Below, piece by piece: positions 7,692 through 18,200 of a stretch of 64,000 bases of DNA (position 1 is the stretch's first letter; each line of letters begins with the position of its first letter). The notes under the pieces were generated by a model that saw only the letters and a list, made by a program, of their open reading frames with translations, ran no database searches and was not told the DNA's origin. The stretch is taken from positions 558,001-622,000 of the forward strand of contig CP002190.1 in NCBI GenBank assembly GCA_000525675.1, read 5' to 3'. The stretch is from Bdellovibrio bacteriovorus W (GTDB lineage Bacteria > Bdellovibrionota > Bdellovibrionia > Bdellovibrionales > Bdellovibrionaceae). A program made the position numbers and the translations under genes.

Positions 7692-9352
7692 TGGCTCAAA
7701 GAAAAGCAACCAAGAAAGTCTCAACGGCAAAATCACGAAAGAAAGCTTTGCAGCAAAAGTTTATCTTTGTCACCGGGGGGGTAGTTTCCTCTATTGGTAA
7801 GGGTTTAACGGCAGCAAGTTTGGGAGCTCTCTTAGAAGCTCGCAATCACAAAGTAACGATCATGAAATTTGATCCCTATCTAAACGTGGACCCAGGTATG
7901 ATGTCGCCGTTTCAGCACGGTGAGGTTTACGTCACTGAAGATGGTGCTGAGACTGACTTAGATTTAGGACACTACGAACGATTCACAGATGCTGTTATGA
8001 ACAGAGCTAACTCTGTTTCAACAGGACAAATCTACGACACTGTGATCAATCGCGAGCGCCGCGGAGAATATCTTGGCGGCACTGTTCAAGTGATTCCGCA
8101 TATTACTGAAGAAATTAAATCTCGAATTTATACAGCGGCTCAGGGCAGTGAAGTGGTCATTGTTGAAATCGGTGGAACAGTAGGGGACATCGAAGGGCAG
8201 CCTTTCTTAGAGGCTATTCGTCAGATGCGCCTGGATGTGGGACCAGAGAACTCAGTGCTGGTTCACGTCACATACCTCCCTTATATCGCAGCAGCGGGAG
8301 AGTTAAAATCAAAGCCGACTCAGCACTCAGTCAAAGAATTGCGAGAAATTGGCTTGCAGGCAGATTTCCTAGTTTGCCGAAGTGAGAAAACAATTGATCA
8401 AGGTCTTAAAGGCAAGATTGCACTCTTCTGTTCGGTGAAACCAGCAAACGTTATAGCAGCTGAAGACAGCCGCTATATTTATGAAGTTCCATTGGCTCTT
8501 CATAAAGAAAAATTTGATGAGCTTATTGTAAAGCGACTGGGACTTTCTCCGGGGAAGCCGAATTTAAAAGGTTGGCAGGATATCGTTAAAACTCTAAGCA
8601 GCCCTTCTAGCAAAGTGCGCATCGGGGTGGTTGGAAAGTATGTTGAGCTGACAGAAAGTTATAAATCTCTGCACGAGGCTTTGACCCATGGTGGAATTGC
8701 CAACAAGTCAGCTGTTGAAATTGTCTATGTAGATTCAGAAAAAGTAGATGCAAAATCAGCACACAAGCTTCTCGGTAAAGTGGACGGGATTCTGGTACCT
8801 GGAGGTTTTGGCGATCGTGGATCTGAAGGGAAAATTGCAGCTATCAAGTATGCCCGCGAAAAAAGAATTCCTTTTTTAGGAATCTGTTTTGGTATGCAGC
8901 TTGCTGCTATTGAGTTTGCTCGCAATGTCTGTGGCATCAAGGATGCGACAAGCCGCGAGTTTGAAGCAAAGGCAAAGAAGAATGCAAACTTCGTCGTTGA
9001 CGGTGTTGTTGATTCTCGTGAAGTCTTGAATAAGAACTCATTAATGCGCCTAGGGGCATATCCTTGCTCTCTTTTGCCGAATACAAAAGTTCGTCAAATT
9101 TACAAGGCAGACTTTATTACTGAAAGACACCGTCATCGTTTTGAAATTAACAATCAGTACAAACCGCTCTTTGAAAAGAATGGTATGATTGCTTCTGGAA
9201 TTAACAAAGAACGGGATTTGATCGAAGTTTTAGAACTTCCAGATCATCCTTGGTTTATAGGTGTTCAGTTTCACCCTGAGTTTAAATCGAAGCCTTTAGA
9301 TCCTCACCCTTTGTTTGTTCACTTTGTGAAAGCTAGTTTAAAAAAGAAGTAG
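7691..9352 (+). CDS. pyrG: CTP synthase
   Basis: Converts UTP to CTP with glutamine as nitrogen donor. The 553-residue protein has the amidoligase domain (KFIFVTGGVVSSIGKG, FDPYLNVDPG) and a C-terminal class I glutaminase with nucleophile Cys in GICFGMQ (about residue 398) and a later GVQFHPE. The first 20 or so residues form an extra Lys/Arg-rich extension before the usual start of the family; the ATG is fixed by the one-base overlap with kdsB, so the extension is probably real. It may be a disordered tail. It lies in the Kdo operon, matching the CTP demand of KdsB. Confidence 0.97.
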   Translation: MAQRKATKKVSTAKSRKKALQQKFIFVTGGVVSSIGKGLTAASLGALLEARNHKVTIMKFDPYLNVDPGMMSPFQHGEVYVTEDGAETDLDLGHYERFTDAVMNRANSVSTGQIYDTVINRERRGEYLGGTVQVIPHITEEIKSRIYTAAQGSEVVIVEIGGTVGDIEGQPFLEAIRQMRLDVGPENSVLVHVTYLPYIAAAGELKSKPTQHSVKELREIGLQADFLVCRSEKTIDQGLKGKIALFCSVKPANVIAAEDSRYIYEVPLALHKEKFDELIVKRLGLSPGKPNLKGWQDIVKTLSSPSSKVRIGVVGKYVELTESYKSLHEALTHGGIANKSAVEIVYVDSEKVDAKSAHKLLGKVDGILVPGGFGDRGSEGKIAAIKYAREKRIPFLGICFGMQLAAIEFARNVCGIKDATSREFEAKAKKNANFVVDGVVDSREVLNKNSLMRLGAYPCSLLPNTKVRQIYKADFITERHRHRFEINNQYKPLFEKNGMIASGINKERDLIEVLELPDHPWFIGVQFHPEFKSKPLDPHPLFVHFVKASLKKK

Positions 9353-9358
9353 GTCTTT

Positions 9359-10339
9359 ATGTCAAAAATTATTGATCAAGCTTTGCGCGTTTTAGATGTT
9401 GAGGCACAAGCCATTCTAGGAATGAAAGAAAGAGTCGGAGACGACTTTGAAAAGATCGTAAAGATGATCTGCGCTTGTGATGGAAAACTAGTTATTACAG
9501 GCATGGGAAAGTCAGGGCAGATCGCGCGCAAGCTCGCATCGACCTTTTCTTCTACAGGAACTCCAGCGGTTTATCTTCATCCAGCAGAGAGTGCTCACGG
9601 TGACTTAGGGATTGTCGAGAATAACGACTTGGTGATTGCTATTTCCTACGGGGGAGAGTCGCCGGAGTTTAGTAGCATTTTGAAGTTCGTGGCTCGAAAG
9701 GGGATTCCCTTAGTGGTCATCACGGGGAAGCCTGATTCAACTATCGGAAAGGCGGGACAGCATGTGCTGAACGTTCATGTTTCCGAAGAAGCTTGTCCTT
9801 TGGGACTTGCGCCTACTGCCAGCAGCACAGCCACCCTAGCAATGGGCGATGCTATTGCGATGTCGGTGATGGCGGAAAAAGGATTTAGTTCTAATGACTT
9901 CGCTGAATTTCATCCAGGTGGAAGTTTAGGCTTTAAGCTTCTCACTCGGGTTCAAGACGTCATGCATATTGGTGAATCAATGCCTACCGTGCGCCTGACT
10001 TCGCCTCTTAAAGAGGTGTTCTCAATCATGACCTATAAGGACGTGCGCGGAGCCGCTGGGGTCGTTGATGAAAACGGAGATCTTGTGGGTGTTATTACCG
10101 ATGGACAAATTCGTCGCCGACTTGAAAAGAGTGAAGATCCTTTAACGGGTTTAGCAAGTGATTTGATGACAACAAACCCGCGAACTATCGATATCAATGA
10201 ACTGGCAGAGAAAGCACTTTTTGTTATGGAGCAATTTCAGATCAATATGCTCTTTGTTTTGGATAACTCTTCGGCTCAACCAAGAAAGCCGGTGGGGATT
10301 CTGCATGTTCAAGATCTGCTAAGAGCGAAAGTTCGTTAA
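9359..10339 (+). CDS. kdsD: Arabinose-5-phosphate isomerase (KpsF/GutQ family)
   Basis: Interconverts ribulose 5-phosphate and arabinose 5-phosphate, the first committed step towards Kdo. The protein has 326 residues: an N-terminal SIS sugar-isomerase domain (MGKSGQIARKLASTFSSTG, then HPAESAHGDLG, then ISYGGESPE) and two C-terminal CBS domains (from about residue 200), the standard architecture. It follows pyrG by six bases and ends the operon at a strong hairpin terminator. Confidence 0.95.
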   Translation: MSKIIDQALRVLDVEAQAILGMKERVGDDFEKIVKMICACDGKLVITGMGKSGQIARKLASTFSSTGTPAVYLHPAESAHGDLGIVENNDLVIAISYGGESPEFSSILKFVARKGIPLVVITGKPDSTIGKAGQHVLNVHVSEEACPLGLAPTASSTATLAMGDAIAMSVMAEKGFSSNDFAEFHPGGSLGFKLLTRVQDVMHIGESMPTVRLTSPLKEVFSIMTYKDVRGAAGVVDENGDLVGVITDGQIRRRLEKSEDPLTGLASDLMTTNPRTIDINELAEKALFVMEQFQINMLFVLDNSSAQPRKPVGILHVQDLLRAKVR

Positions 10340-10360
10340 GATCCAATACAAAAAAGAATA

Positions 10361-10396
10361 AAAAAAAGCCCTGAGTTTTCACTGAGGGCTTTTTTA
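10361..10396. terminator. Bidirectional intrinsic terminator between kdsD and the AGE epimerase gene
   Basis: An A-tract, a stem AGCCCTgAGT / ACTgAGGGCT with a TTTC loop, and a T-tract. It works on either strand and separates two convergent genes. Confidence 0.9.
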
Positions 10397-10418
10397 TTTT
10401 GATAGTGTCGATTACTTT

Positions 10419-11576
10419 CTAAAGCTTCGGACGATAGGTCATATATTCATCAATTGCATTGATGATGTGGTAGAGGGAACTGGCTTTAGAAGAGCTTCCT
10501 TCCAATGTGTTATCTTCTTTGATTTGATCATACCAAAAACCTTGTTGCGGCGTTTGCAAGAAGCGCATCAAGACTGCGACGGCATTATCAGCATTCTTTT
10601 TGTAAAACTCTTTTTCTTCCCCACGAGCCTCCGCACCAAGTTTGACGGCGGCTTTGATGCGCTCACATTGTGGCCAGAAGCGGGAAGAGGTCAGTTTAGG
10701 AGTAAAATCACTCCAGAGTTCATCATAGGCGGTGCCGTTGGACGGATTGATTCCATGTTCTTCTGCGAGTGTGTAAAGACGTTGACGGAGTCCACGGCAA
10801 GAAACGCCACTGAGTTCTTCATACCATGCCAGTAACCACGCCCACTCAAATTGATGGCCAGGTTCATAAATGAAACGACCCTCGACTTTAATCGAGTTCC
10901 AGTTTTCATCAAAGTACTCTCCCAAGACGCCGAGATCTGGATTTATGAATTTGGTTTTAGTCATCATATAGATGTGATCGCAAAGAACTTTCCAAGTTGA
11001 ATCATCATCTATTGCTAACCATGCAAGGGCACCTTCAAAAAGATGCATATGAGGGTTTGTTTTAAAAGTGATATCGCCATTTTTTTCGATCTCAGTATAA
11101 CCACCAGTTTTAACTTTTCTCTGAGAATTCAGATAAGTTACCAAGGATAGCGCTGCATCTTTGTATTCTTTTTTTCGATTCACTTTGTAGACTTGAGCAA
11201 GTCCAAAAAGAACAAAAGCCTGAGTGTACAGATCGCGAGTGGAGTCATGTACCTTTCCGTCAGCAAGAGCAGAGTGAACAAAGGAGCCATCATCGTTGCG
11301 ATAGATTTTTAAAAGTAGATCTGCACTTTGCGAAGCTTTTGATTTTGCTAAGTCCTCTGGATAAAAGCCTAGCTCAGCACCTTTAAGGAAGCTGTATATT
11401 TGGCGACATTGAACCATGGCGCGACGGGGAACAGCGACTGCTTCTCCTTGAAAGTTCAAGGTTTCTTCAAAACAACCGTGATCTTCATCAAACCCGTTCG
11501 TACCCCACATTGGTAGAACGTGCTGTTGCAACCACTGAGAAAAAAATTGGATGTTCTCTTGCCATGTTTTATTCAT
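10419..11576 (-). CDS. AGE-family sugar epimerase/isomerase
   Basis: A 385-residue protein of the N-acylglucosamine 2-epimerase superfamily, an (alpha/alpha)6 barrel that epimerises or isomerises sugars (N-acetylmannosamine, mannose/fructose, cellobiose). Family hallmarks visible are FDEDHGCFEETL with a following basic RRAMVQCRQIYSF, DLYTQAFVLFGL, NPHMHLFEGALAW, and EPGHQFEWAWLL with the paired His residues of the active site. The length suits mannose isomerase or GlcNAc 2-epimerase; which substrate it uses cannot be told. It sits on the opposite strand between kdsD and kdsC, so a role in surface sugar supply is possible but only inferred. Confidence 0.85.
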   Translation of the reverse strand: MNKTWQENIQFFSQWLQQHVLPMWGTNGFDEDHGCFEETLNFQGEAVAVPRRAMVQCRQIYSFLKGAELGFYPEDLAKSKASQSADLLLKIYRNDDGSFVHSALADGKVHDSTRDLYTQAFVLFGLAQVYKVNRKKEYKDAALSLVTYLNSQRKVKTGGYTEIEKNGDITFKTNPHMHLFEGALAWLAIDDDSTWKVLCDHIYMMTKTKFINPDLGVLGEYFDENWNSIKVEGRFIYEPGHQFEWAWLLAWYEELSGVSCRGLRQRLYTLAEEHGINPSNGTAYDELWSDFTPKLTSSRFWPQCERIKAAVKLGAEARGEEKEFYKKNADNAVAVLMRFLQTPQQGFWYDQIKEDNTLEGSSSKASSLYHIINAIDEYMTYRPKL

Positions 11577-11708
11577 ATCAACCTCGCTGACACATTCTAC
11601 ATTTCAAGGCTATTCAGTCAAATAGCTCTTGCAACCCCAAACCACCCCTTAGTCCTGTATCAATGTTGTACGCTTGCTCAGGGACTCATTAACTTTCACA
11701 ATGATTTT

Positions 11709-12209
11709 GTGGCATTAGAAATTTCAAAGTTAAAAAATATCAAGATGTTAGTCCTCGATGTGGACGGCGTGTTAACAGATACCAGAATCTGGTTTGACGG
11801 CAATGAGTGGCGTCGATTCTTTTCTATCCGCGATGGTGTAGGTATCAAGCGACTGAGTGAAGCAGGTTATAAACTTGCAGTCATTACTGGTTCGCGATCT
11901 CAAGATATTCGCGAAAGAGTGAAATCATTGGGAATTCATTACTTTTACGAAGGGGCTCTTGATAAAGGCCCTTCTTTTTTACAGTTACAAAAGGACTCAG
12001 GTTTAACGCCCGCAGAAATGGCTTACATTGGAGATGATATTTTTGACATCCCGATGATTCAAGAGTCTGCGTTTGGCGCGACAGTTCCTGAGGCAGTAGA
12101 TGAAGTGATTGAAGTTGCAGACTATGTAACTAAGCGTCCTGGAGGAATGGGCGCGGTGAGAGAAGTCTGTGATTATATTTTTAAATATGGTGCGTATTCT
12201 TCGAGGTAG
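11709..12209 (+). CDS. kdsC: 3-deoxy-D-manno-octulosonate 8-phosphate phosphatase
   Basis: A HAD-superfamily phosphatase that removes phosphate from Kdo 8-phosphate. The nucleophile motif is DVDGVLTD near the N-terminus, with VITGSRS, a conserved Lys in LDKGPSF, then IGDDIFDIPM and the family C-terminus RPGGMGAVREV. The frame is open back to 11520, inside the divergent epimerase gene, so I set the start at the GTG at 11709, which gives 166 residues, a typical length; an ATG at 11745 would leave only three residues before the catalytic strand. It heads a long run of same-strand genes with the gliding cluster seven bases downstream. Confidence 0.93.
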   Translation: MALEISKLKNIKMLVLDVDGVLTDTRIWFDGNEWRRFFSIRDGVGIKRLSEAGYKLAVITGSRSQDIRERVKSLGIHYFYEGALDKGPSFLQLQKDSGLTPAEMAYIGDDIFDIPMIQESAFGATVPEAVDEVIEVADYVTKRPGGMGAVREVCDYIFKYGAYSSR

Positions 12210-12215
12210 GTATTC

Positions 12216-12932
12216 ATGCTGAAGAATGGATTTAAGGCATTTTTTATTATCGTTCTAGCGCTGGTATTACATCGCACGGCATTTGCCGCTGAGGTGATTA
12301 ACTTGCCGCCTGAAGAGTTGGCAAAAGAGTCAGTTCTGCCGATTTTTGATAACCCAGTCAGTGTTCGCAACCGTAATGTTGTGACAACAGGGCGTTTTGA
12401 TATCGACGTTTTCTACGGATATGCAATGACAGAACCGATTGCTAACGTGAGTAAGCTGGGCTTGGGAATCTATTATCACTTGAATGAAGATCATGCCTTC
12501 GGGGTTTTCTACACGAATAACATGTCAGGCCTTTCTGACTATGCTCGCCAAATTGAGCAAGCTCCTCAGACGCCACTGGATTTATCCAAAGTCCCTCTTC
12601 CTAAAAGCTCGATCATGGGTGACTACAATCTAAAAGCTTTTTACGGGAAAATGAGTCTTACAAAATCAATCGTCCTAAATACTGTTCTTTATGGTTCAGG
12701 CTCATTGGGCATGATCCAGTACGATCATAAATCCTATCCAGCAGCTGCTTTAGGAATGGGGCAGAAGTTTTATTTCAATAAAAATTGGGCTTTGCGTTTT
12801 GACTTAAGATTGTACGCACATCAAGGGCCAGTTCCCTTTGTGGCTGGCGGAGTACCAACTTCCTTTGATCAATTTTCAGAACGTATGATGTTTACGACAA
12901 ATCTTGATGCTGGCTTGTCGTATTTATTTTAA
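12216..12932 (+). CDS. Outer-membrane beta-barrel protein, GltA/GltB-like
   Basis: A 238-residue secreted protein with a signal peptide cleaved after AFA (about residue 24). The mature part alternates hydrophobic and polar residues with Gly/aromatic-rich strands (GRFDIDVFYGYAM, LGLGIYYHLNEDHAFGVFY) and ends in LSYLF, a terminal aromatic residue as expected for a BAM-inserted barrel. Together with the next gene it forms a pair of small barrels before TPR genes, the arrangement of the GltA and GltB outer-membrane proteins of the Myxococcus focal-adhesion gliding machine. The assignment to GltA or GltB individually is not possible by reading. Confidence 0.75.
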   Translation: MLKNGFKAFFIIVLALVLHRTAFAAEVINLPPEELAKESVLPIFDNPVSVRNRNVVTTGRFDIDVFYGYAMTEPIANVSKLGLGIYYHLNEDHAFGVFYTNNMSGLSDYARQIEQAPQTPLDLSKVPLPKSSIMGDYNLKAFYGKMSLTKSIVLNTVLYGSGSLGMIQYDHKSYPAAALGMGQKFYFNKNWALRFDLRLYAHQGPVPFVAGGVPTSFDQFSERMMFTTNLDAGLSYLF

Positions 12933-12934
12933 GC

Positions 12935-13735
12935 ATGGGAAAGAGCAAAGAGATGTTACGAAAATATATAATTCTTGCGCTACTGATCTCGATTGGTTTT
13001 TCTACTGCCCAGTCAAAAGCTGCTGAGTATGATGATTTAGACGTTATCGAACTTGAACTCGATCGTTCAAAACGGGAACGTGAGACTCAAAGAAATGCTC
13101 CCACTGAGCGAGAAATGCCCAAAGAACAAATGACGGATTTTTCGGGTTTGGGAACGCTGGCTCCTTTTAGTGATATTTCAGTTATTCAAAAAAGATATAT
13201 GCCAAAAACGGGTAGATTCCAGTTGTTTGGTGGTGCGACGGTTCTTACCAATAATCCGTTTTTCAACACTCTGGGTGCCTCTGTAAAGGGAAGTTACTTT
13301 TTAACAGAGTCTTGGGGAATTGAATTGAACTATATGGGACTGACAACATCAGACCGTCAGATCACAGAAGAGTTGCGAGATATCCAAGGCGTTAAGACTG
13401 AGAACTTAGTATATCCAAAGTCTTTCATGGGCGTGGATCTTATGTTTGTGCCTATTTACGGAAAGATGTCTTGGTTCAACGAAAAGATTATTCCTTTTGA
13501 TCTATATTTTTCTGCAGGGTACGGAACTACCAATACACAAATGGGTGAAGACGTTGGAACGATTCACTTAGCTGCAGGACAAATCTTTGCTTTAAGTAAA
13601 GCCTATGCTGTTCGTTGGGACTTTAGCTGGAACTTCTTCAATGCTAAAGGAATCGATGGAAATCAGAACACCTTCAATAACTTATTCCTGACTGTGGGGA
13701 TGAGTTGGTTCTTCCCGGAGGCTAGTTACCGATGA
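12935..13735 (+). CDS. Second outer-membrane beta-barrel protein, GltA/GltB-like
   Basis: A 266-residue secreted protein. Either the ATG at 12935 or that at 12953, which has a better GGAAAG site upstream, could start it. After the signal peptide (ending near SKAA) there is a charged region of about 55 residues, then a barrel similar in style to the preceding gene: FQLFGGATVLTNNPFFNTLG, GSYFLTESWGIELNYMGL, FDLYFSAGYG and a terminal FLTVGMSWFF. The stop overlaps the ATG of the next gene, pointing to coupled translation. It is part of the glt cluster and probably pairs with the upstream barrel in the outer membrane. Confidence 0.75.
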   Translation: MGKSKEMLRKYIILALLISIGFSTAQSKAAEYDDLDVIELELDRSKRERETQRNAPTEREMPKEQMTDFSGLGTLAPFSDISVIQKRYMPKTGRFQLFGGATVLTNNPFFNTLGASVKGSYFLTESWGIELNYMGLTTSDRQITEELRDIQGVKTENLVYPKSFMGVDLMFVPIYGKMSWFNEKIIPFDLYFSAGYGTTNTQMGEDVGTIHLAAGQIFALSKAYAVRWDFSWNFFNAKGIDGNQNTFNNLFLTVGMSWFFPEASYR

Positions 13736-15285
13736 AAAAACTTCTATTACCAGTCCTTCTTGCTAGCTTAGTCGTGCCAATGGCGTCTTCTGCACAGAGG
13801 AATCGCCAAGCTCCACGCAAAGCTCCCGTTTCTAACAGAGATACAGGGGCGCGCTCGCAATTGAGCAATGCTCTGCGCTTGGCTCAAAGCGGGCAGTACG
13901 AGGCTGCGGCTAACAATCTATTCACACTTTCTCGCCGCTCTGAATTGGCTGCCGAGAGACCGCAAATTAAATATATTCTGGGAACGATGTTGATGGAGCT
14001 GAAGCTTTATCAAACTGCTGCTTTCCAGTTCGTTGATGTGATTCGCTCAAAGCATCCAAAGTATTCTAAGATGGCGATCGAAAAGCTGTCTTTAGCTGCG
14101 GATATTCTAGGTGATGATACGATCCTAAATTATGCAATCTCTAAGGTGAATGTTAACGATTTCCCAGCGAGCATGCGTGATATGCTGAATTTCCGCTTAG
14201 GGGAGATTAAGCTGCGCGACCGCGCCTTTGCCTCTGCGGCGGATCACTTTTCTAAAGTAGGTTATAACAGCAGTTATTATTACCCAGCTCTTTACAGCAA
14301 AGGACTTGCGGAGCTTGAGGCTAATAAGCCTAATCTAGCTATTTCTACATTCAATCGTATGTTGGATTCTCGTCGTCGTGCTCCGGTGACAGATACCAAT
14401 CGTGTTTCTGCGCAGATGGGTTTGGCACGCGCGCTCTATCAGCGTCAAGACTGGGATTCGGCGATTCAAGCTTATGCAGAAGTTCCTAGAGACACTCTGG
14501 CATGGCATGATGCCGTTTTTGAATCGAGCTGGGCGATGTTGCGTTCGGCTCGCTTTAGATCAGCTTTGAGTAACTTTCAGACTCTCCACTCGGCATATTA
14601 TGAAGACTTTTATATGCCGGAGAGTTTATTACTTCGCGCTATCGTTTACTTATATATCTGTAAGTATGATGAGATGGATAAAGTCTTAAATCTTTTTGAA
14701 AGAACGTATGGACCGATCCGCACGAAAATTGGCGAGTTCATCCGTACGGCTCCAGATGCCAATGCTTATTATTTAGAAATTGAAAAGGCGCTTTCAGGAA
14801 AGACAACAAAGCGCACGGGAAATCTTCGATTGCCTTATATAGTGGTCAAGAACGTTTCCGAGCAAGGTGATGTGAAGAGATCACTTCACTATCTATCTAA
14901 AATTGAAGAAGAAAGACATCGCCTTGAAACAAGTCCTGTTTTTAGAGCCACGCCTATTGCGCAATATGCGCTGAAGGTTCTAAACAATCGTACGCGAAAT
15001 ACGAAAATCGCTATTGGTGATATGATGAAGGCTCATTTGCAGAATATGCGTGCGGATCTAAAGGATCTGTATGAGCAAGCTGGCTTCATCCGTTACGAAA
15101 TGATCACGGGCAAAAAAGACAGCATCAAAAAGAAAATTGCGGGTCGTGAGACTGAACAGATCGATGACAAAATTGATCGTAAGTTCTTTATTGAAAATGG
15201 GTATGAGTATTATCCGTTCCAAGGCGAGTATTGGCTCGATGAAGTTGGGAATTACCATTACTTAGGAAAACAAAGTTGCGAGTAA
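13732..15285 (+). CDS. gltC: Periplasmic TPR protein, GltC-like
   Basis: A 517-residue protein with a signal peptide (MKKLLLPVLLASLVVPMASSA) and several tetratricopeptide-like repeats between about residues 40 and 290 (ALRLAQSGQYEAAANNLF, LYSKGLAELEANKPNLAISTF, LARALYQRQDWDSAIQAYAEV). The C-terminal third is charged and ends YWLDEVGNYHYLGKQSCE with a lone Cys near the end. GltC of the gliding machine is a soluble periplasmic partner of the GltA/GltB barrels; position directly after the barrel pair supports this. It overlaps both neighbours by a few bases. The name rests on synteny and domain type, not on a sequence comparison. Confidence 0.65.
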   Translation: MKKLLLPVLLASLVVPMASSAQRNRQAPRKAPVSNRDTGARSQLSNALRLAQSGQYEAAANNLFTLSRRSELAAERPQIKYILGTMLMELKLYQTAAFQFVDVIRSKHPKYSKMAIEKLSLAADILGDDTILNYAISKVNVNDFPASMRDMLNFRLGEIKLRDRAFASAADHFSKVGYNSSYYYPALYSKGLAELEANKPNLAISTFNRMLDSRRRAPVTDTNRVSAQMGLARALYQRQDWDSAIQAYAEVPRDTLAWHDAVFESSWAMLRSARFRSALSNFQTLHSAYYEDFYMPESLLLRAIVYLYICKYDEMDKVLNLFERTYGPIRTKIGEFIRTAPDANAYYLEIEKALSGKTTKRTGNLRLPYIVVKNVSEQGDVKRSLHYLSKIEEERHRLETSPVFRATPIAQYALKVLNNRTRNTKIAIGDMMKAHLQNMRADLKDLYEQAGFIRYEMITGKKDSIKKKIAGRETEQIDDKIDRKFFIENGYEYYPFQGEYWLDEVGNYHYLGKQSCE

Positions 15286-18200
15286 TTATGAAGTTAAGAA
15301 GTCACCATGCAGTCATCACCACGTTTTTAGTAGCTTCCTTTGTGACTCCATCTTTGGAGGCACAAAATAAAAATACTCGTGGACAGAAAAAAACTGTCGA
15401 GCAGCTATTGTCTCAAGCACGCGATACAAATCGCGGAGCTCGAGTGCAAATGTCTAAGACAGACACTGCGCTGCCATCATCTAGTTTGGGATTTAAGCAG
15501 CAAAATGTGACTCCTTATAACTTAAACTCGGTTAAGCCTCCACGCTCTTCAGAGATCGTGAATCACGCACCTGGTGATAATAAGGCTGAGTACGAAAGAA
15601 TTCTCGATCAACAGATTGATGAGCTCTATAAACTGACTCAGAGATTTAAAACAAGCCCTAATCGTGGTGAGTTGTGGCTGCGTCTGGCAGAACTTTATGT
15701 TGAAAAAGCAGGTATCATAGATGCTCGTAGCCAAGATGCTTACGATGCACAACTTCGTGCTTTTCAATCTGGAAAAACGAAAGTTCGCCCTAAGTTAAAT
15801 ACAACTAGAGCACGTGAGTACAATCGTAAAGCTGTTCAGCTTTACGAATGGTTCCAGAGAGACTTCCCGCGTGATCCGAAGATGAGTCAGGCACTCTTTT
15901 TCTTGGGATTTAACTACTTTGAGTTAGGGGATGTGAAAAAAGGGGCCGCTTATTACGACCGCCTTGTTAAAGACTACCCTCGTTCAAACTTTGTTGGGGA
16001 AGCAAGATTTGCGCTTGCCGAGTACTACTTTGAAAATGAAAAGTGGGCACAAGCTTATAAAGAATACTCTCCATTGATTAAAGAAAAGAATCATAGACTG
16101 CACACCTTTGCTCTTTATAAAGGGGCCTGGTGTTTGTTCCGTCTAGGTAAAACCAATCAAGCTATGAACTACCTTGAATACATCATTAAAGATGGCAAGG
16201 CAGAAACAGGTGATGAGTTAGCTGGGAAAAGAGTTGTTAACCGCACAAAGCTTGAAGGTGAGGCTTTGCGCGATATCGTTGTTTTCTATGCAGAAGGTGG
16301 AAGCCCGCAAAGAGCCGCTTCTTACTTTAGAGATCTCGTAGGCGATGCAAATAGCTATGCTTACCTAGAGAGACTTGCTTATCAATATTCTGATCGTGGC
16401 AATAAAGATGCGTCTCGTGAGGTTTTTAAACATCTGATCGCCCAGAATCCTACGGCGGCTAAGTCTTTCGATTTCCAGTATCAAATCGTTCAAGACTATT
16501 TCTATGCTAAAAATACGTCGCGCTTTAAGACAGAGCTTTATGGGTGGATCAAAGACTATGATTCCTCGAGTCCTTGGTACAATGCCAATAAGGGCAATAA
16601 AGAGTTGATTGAAAACTCTTATAAGTTACGCGAGACGACGTTAAGAAACTACGTTTTGCAACAACATCAAACAGCACAAAACTCGCGTGCGGCTTTCTCT
16701 CAAGGGCAAGCAAATGATGGTTATCAACTTTATTTAAGATCATTCCCAGATTCAGCACTTGTTGGCGATATGCACTTTTACTACGGTGAGTTGCTCTACG
16801 ATATGGGTAAATTTGATGAGGCGGCTATCCAGTATAAATGGGTTGTGGACAATGCTCCTCAGAATAAGTTTTATAGCAAGTCAGCTCAAAACCTTATCTT
16901 GGCAGTTGAGCGTAGCATTCCTTCCGATGAAGAAATGCAAAAACGAGTGGGTAATAGCTTAGATCCAATTCCTCTTGAACCTAAAGTCGATCGCTTTATT
17001 AAGTCAGGTCACTGGTACATCGAGAAATTCCCGCAGTCTGAGAAGTCTGTTGAAATTAAATTTAGAATTGGTCGCCTATATTATCAAAGCAATCACTTTG
17101 ATGAGGCTAGCAAGTACTTCCGTGAAATCGTTCAAGAAAGTCCTAAAACTAAGTACGCCGAGTATTCTGCTAACTTGCTTTTGGATATATACAACTTGAA
17201 AAAAGACTATGTTGGACTTGAGAAAACAGCCGGCGAACTATTGGCCGTACCAGCTATTGCAGGCTCTAAAGCCGGTGATGATATTCGTGGCGTTTTAGAA
17301 AATGCGTCCTTTAAGCGTGGGCAAGATCTAGAGGGCCAAAAGAAATATGCTGAAAGTGCTCAGGTCTTTGATTCATTCGCAAAACAAAATCCGACTTCTA
17401 AGTTAGCGACTTCGGCACAGTTTAATGCCGGTGTGAACTTTGAAAGAGCTGGCATGAATGCGGCAGCGATTGCTTCTTATCAAACGGTTTTAAATTCAAA
17501 AGCAGCCGACTCTGCAGAGGTCCGAGCAAAGGCACGTCGTCTATTGGCAAAGCAGTATCAAGATTCTGCTCAGTTTGAAGAGGCAGCAAAACTGTATCTG
17601 CAATCAGCTAAAGAGAACCCTAAAGATCCGCTTTCAACAAATATGATGTTCAACGCGGCTATCTTGTATGAAGCTCTGGGAAAATCAAATGATGCGATTC
17701 GTGCGTTCACAGAATTTACGACATTGAATAAGAAGCAGGCTGATAACGTTGAGGTCCTTTTCAATATGGCACAAATTCATCGCAAAGCAGGGCAGAACTC
17801 AGCGGCGATTGGCAAATACACCGAATACATTGAAAAAGGTGGGCGTAGCCAAGAAAAGGTTGTTGAGAGTGCTTACTGGGTGACGGAGTTGAATCGACGT
17901 CAGAAAGCGATCACTAAGTCCAATGAGTGGCGTCTAAAAACGTTATCCATTCAAAAACGTTTTGCACCAAATGGAAAGGGTGTCGGAGCGGGTTTTGCTG
18001 CGAAGTTAAAGCTTGAAGATGCTCAGCAAACTTTCAATGAAATGAAGGCTGTGACTTTCCCTGCAGATCCTGCAAAACAAAAAGCAGCTGCGGATAAGAA
18101 GATCGCTCTTTTAACAAAGCTCAACTCGCAATTGGCGGAAGTGATTAAGTTTGATAGCGCAGAAGAAATCGTGAGCTCTTTAAGTATTTTGGGTGAAGCC

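Noticed and set aside
11520-11708. Longer N-terminus for KdsC
   Set aside because: It would overlap the start of the divergent epimerase gene and adds residues foreign to the family.
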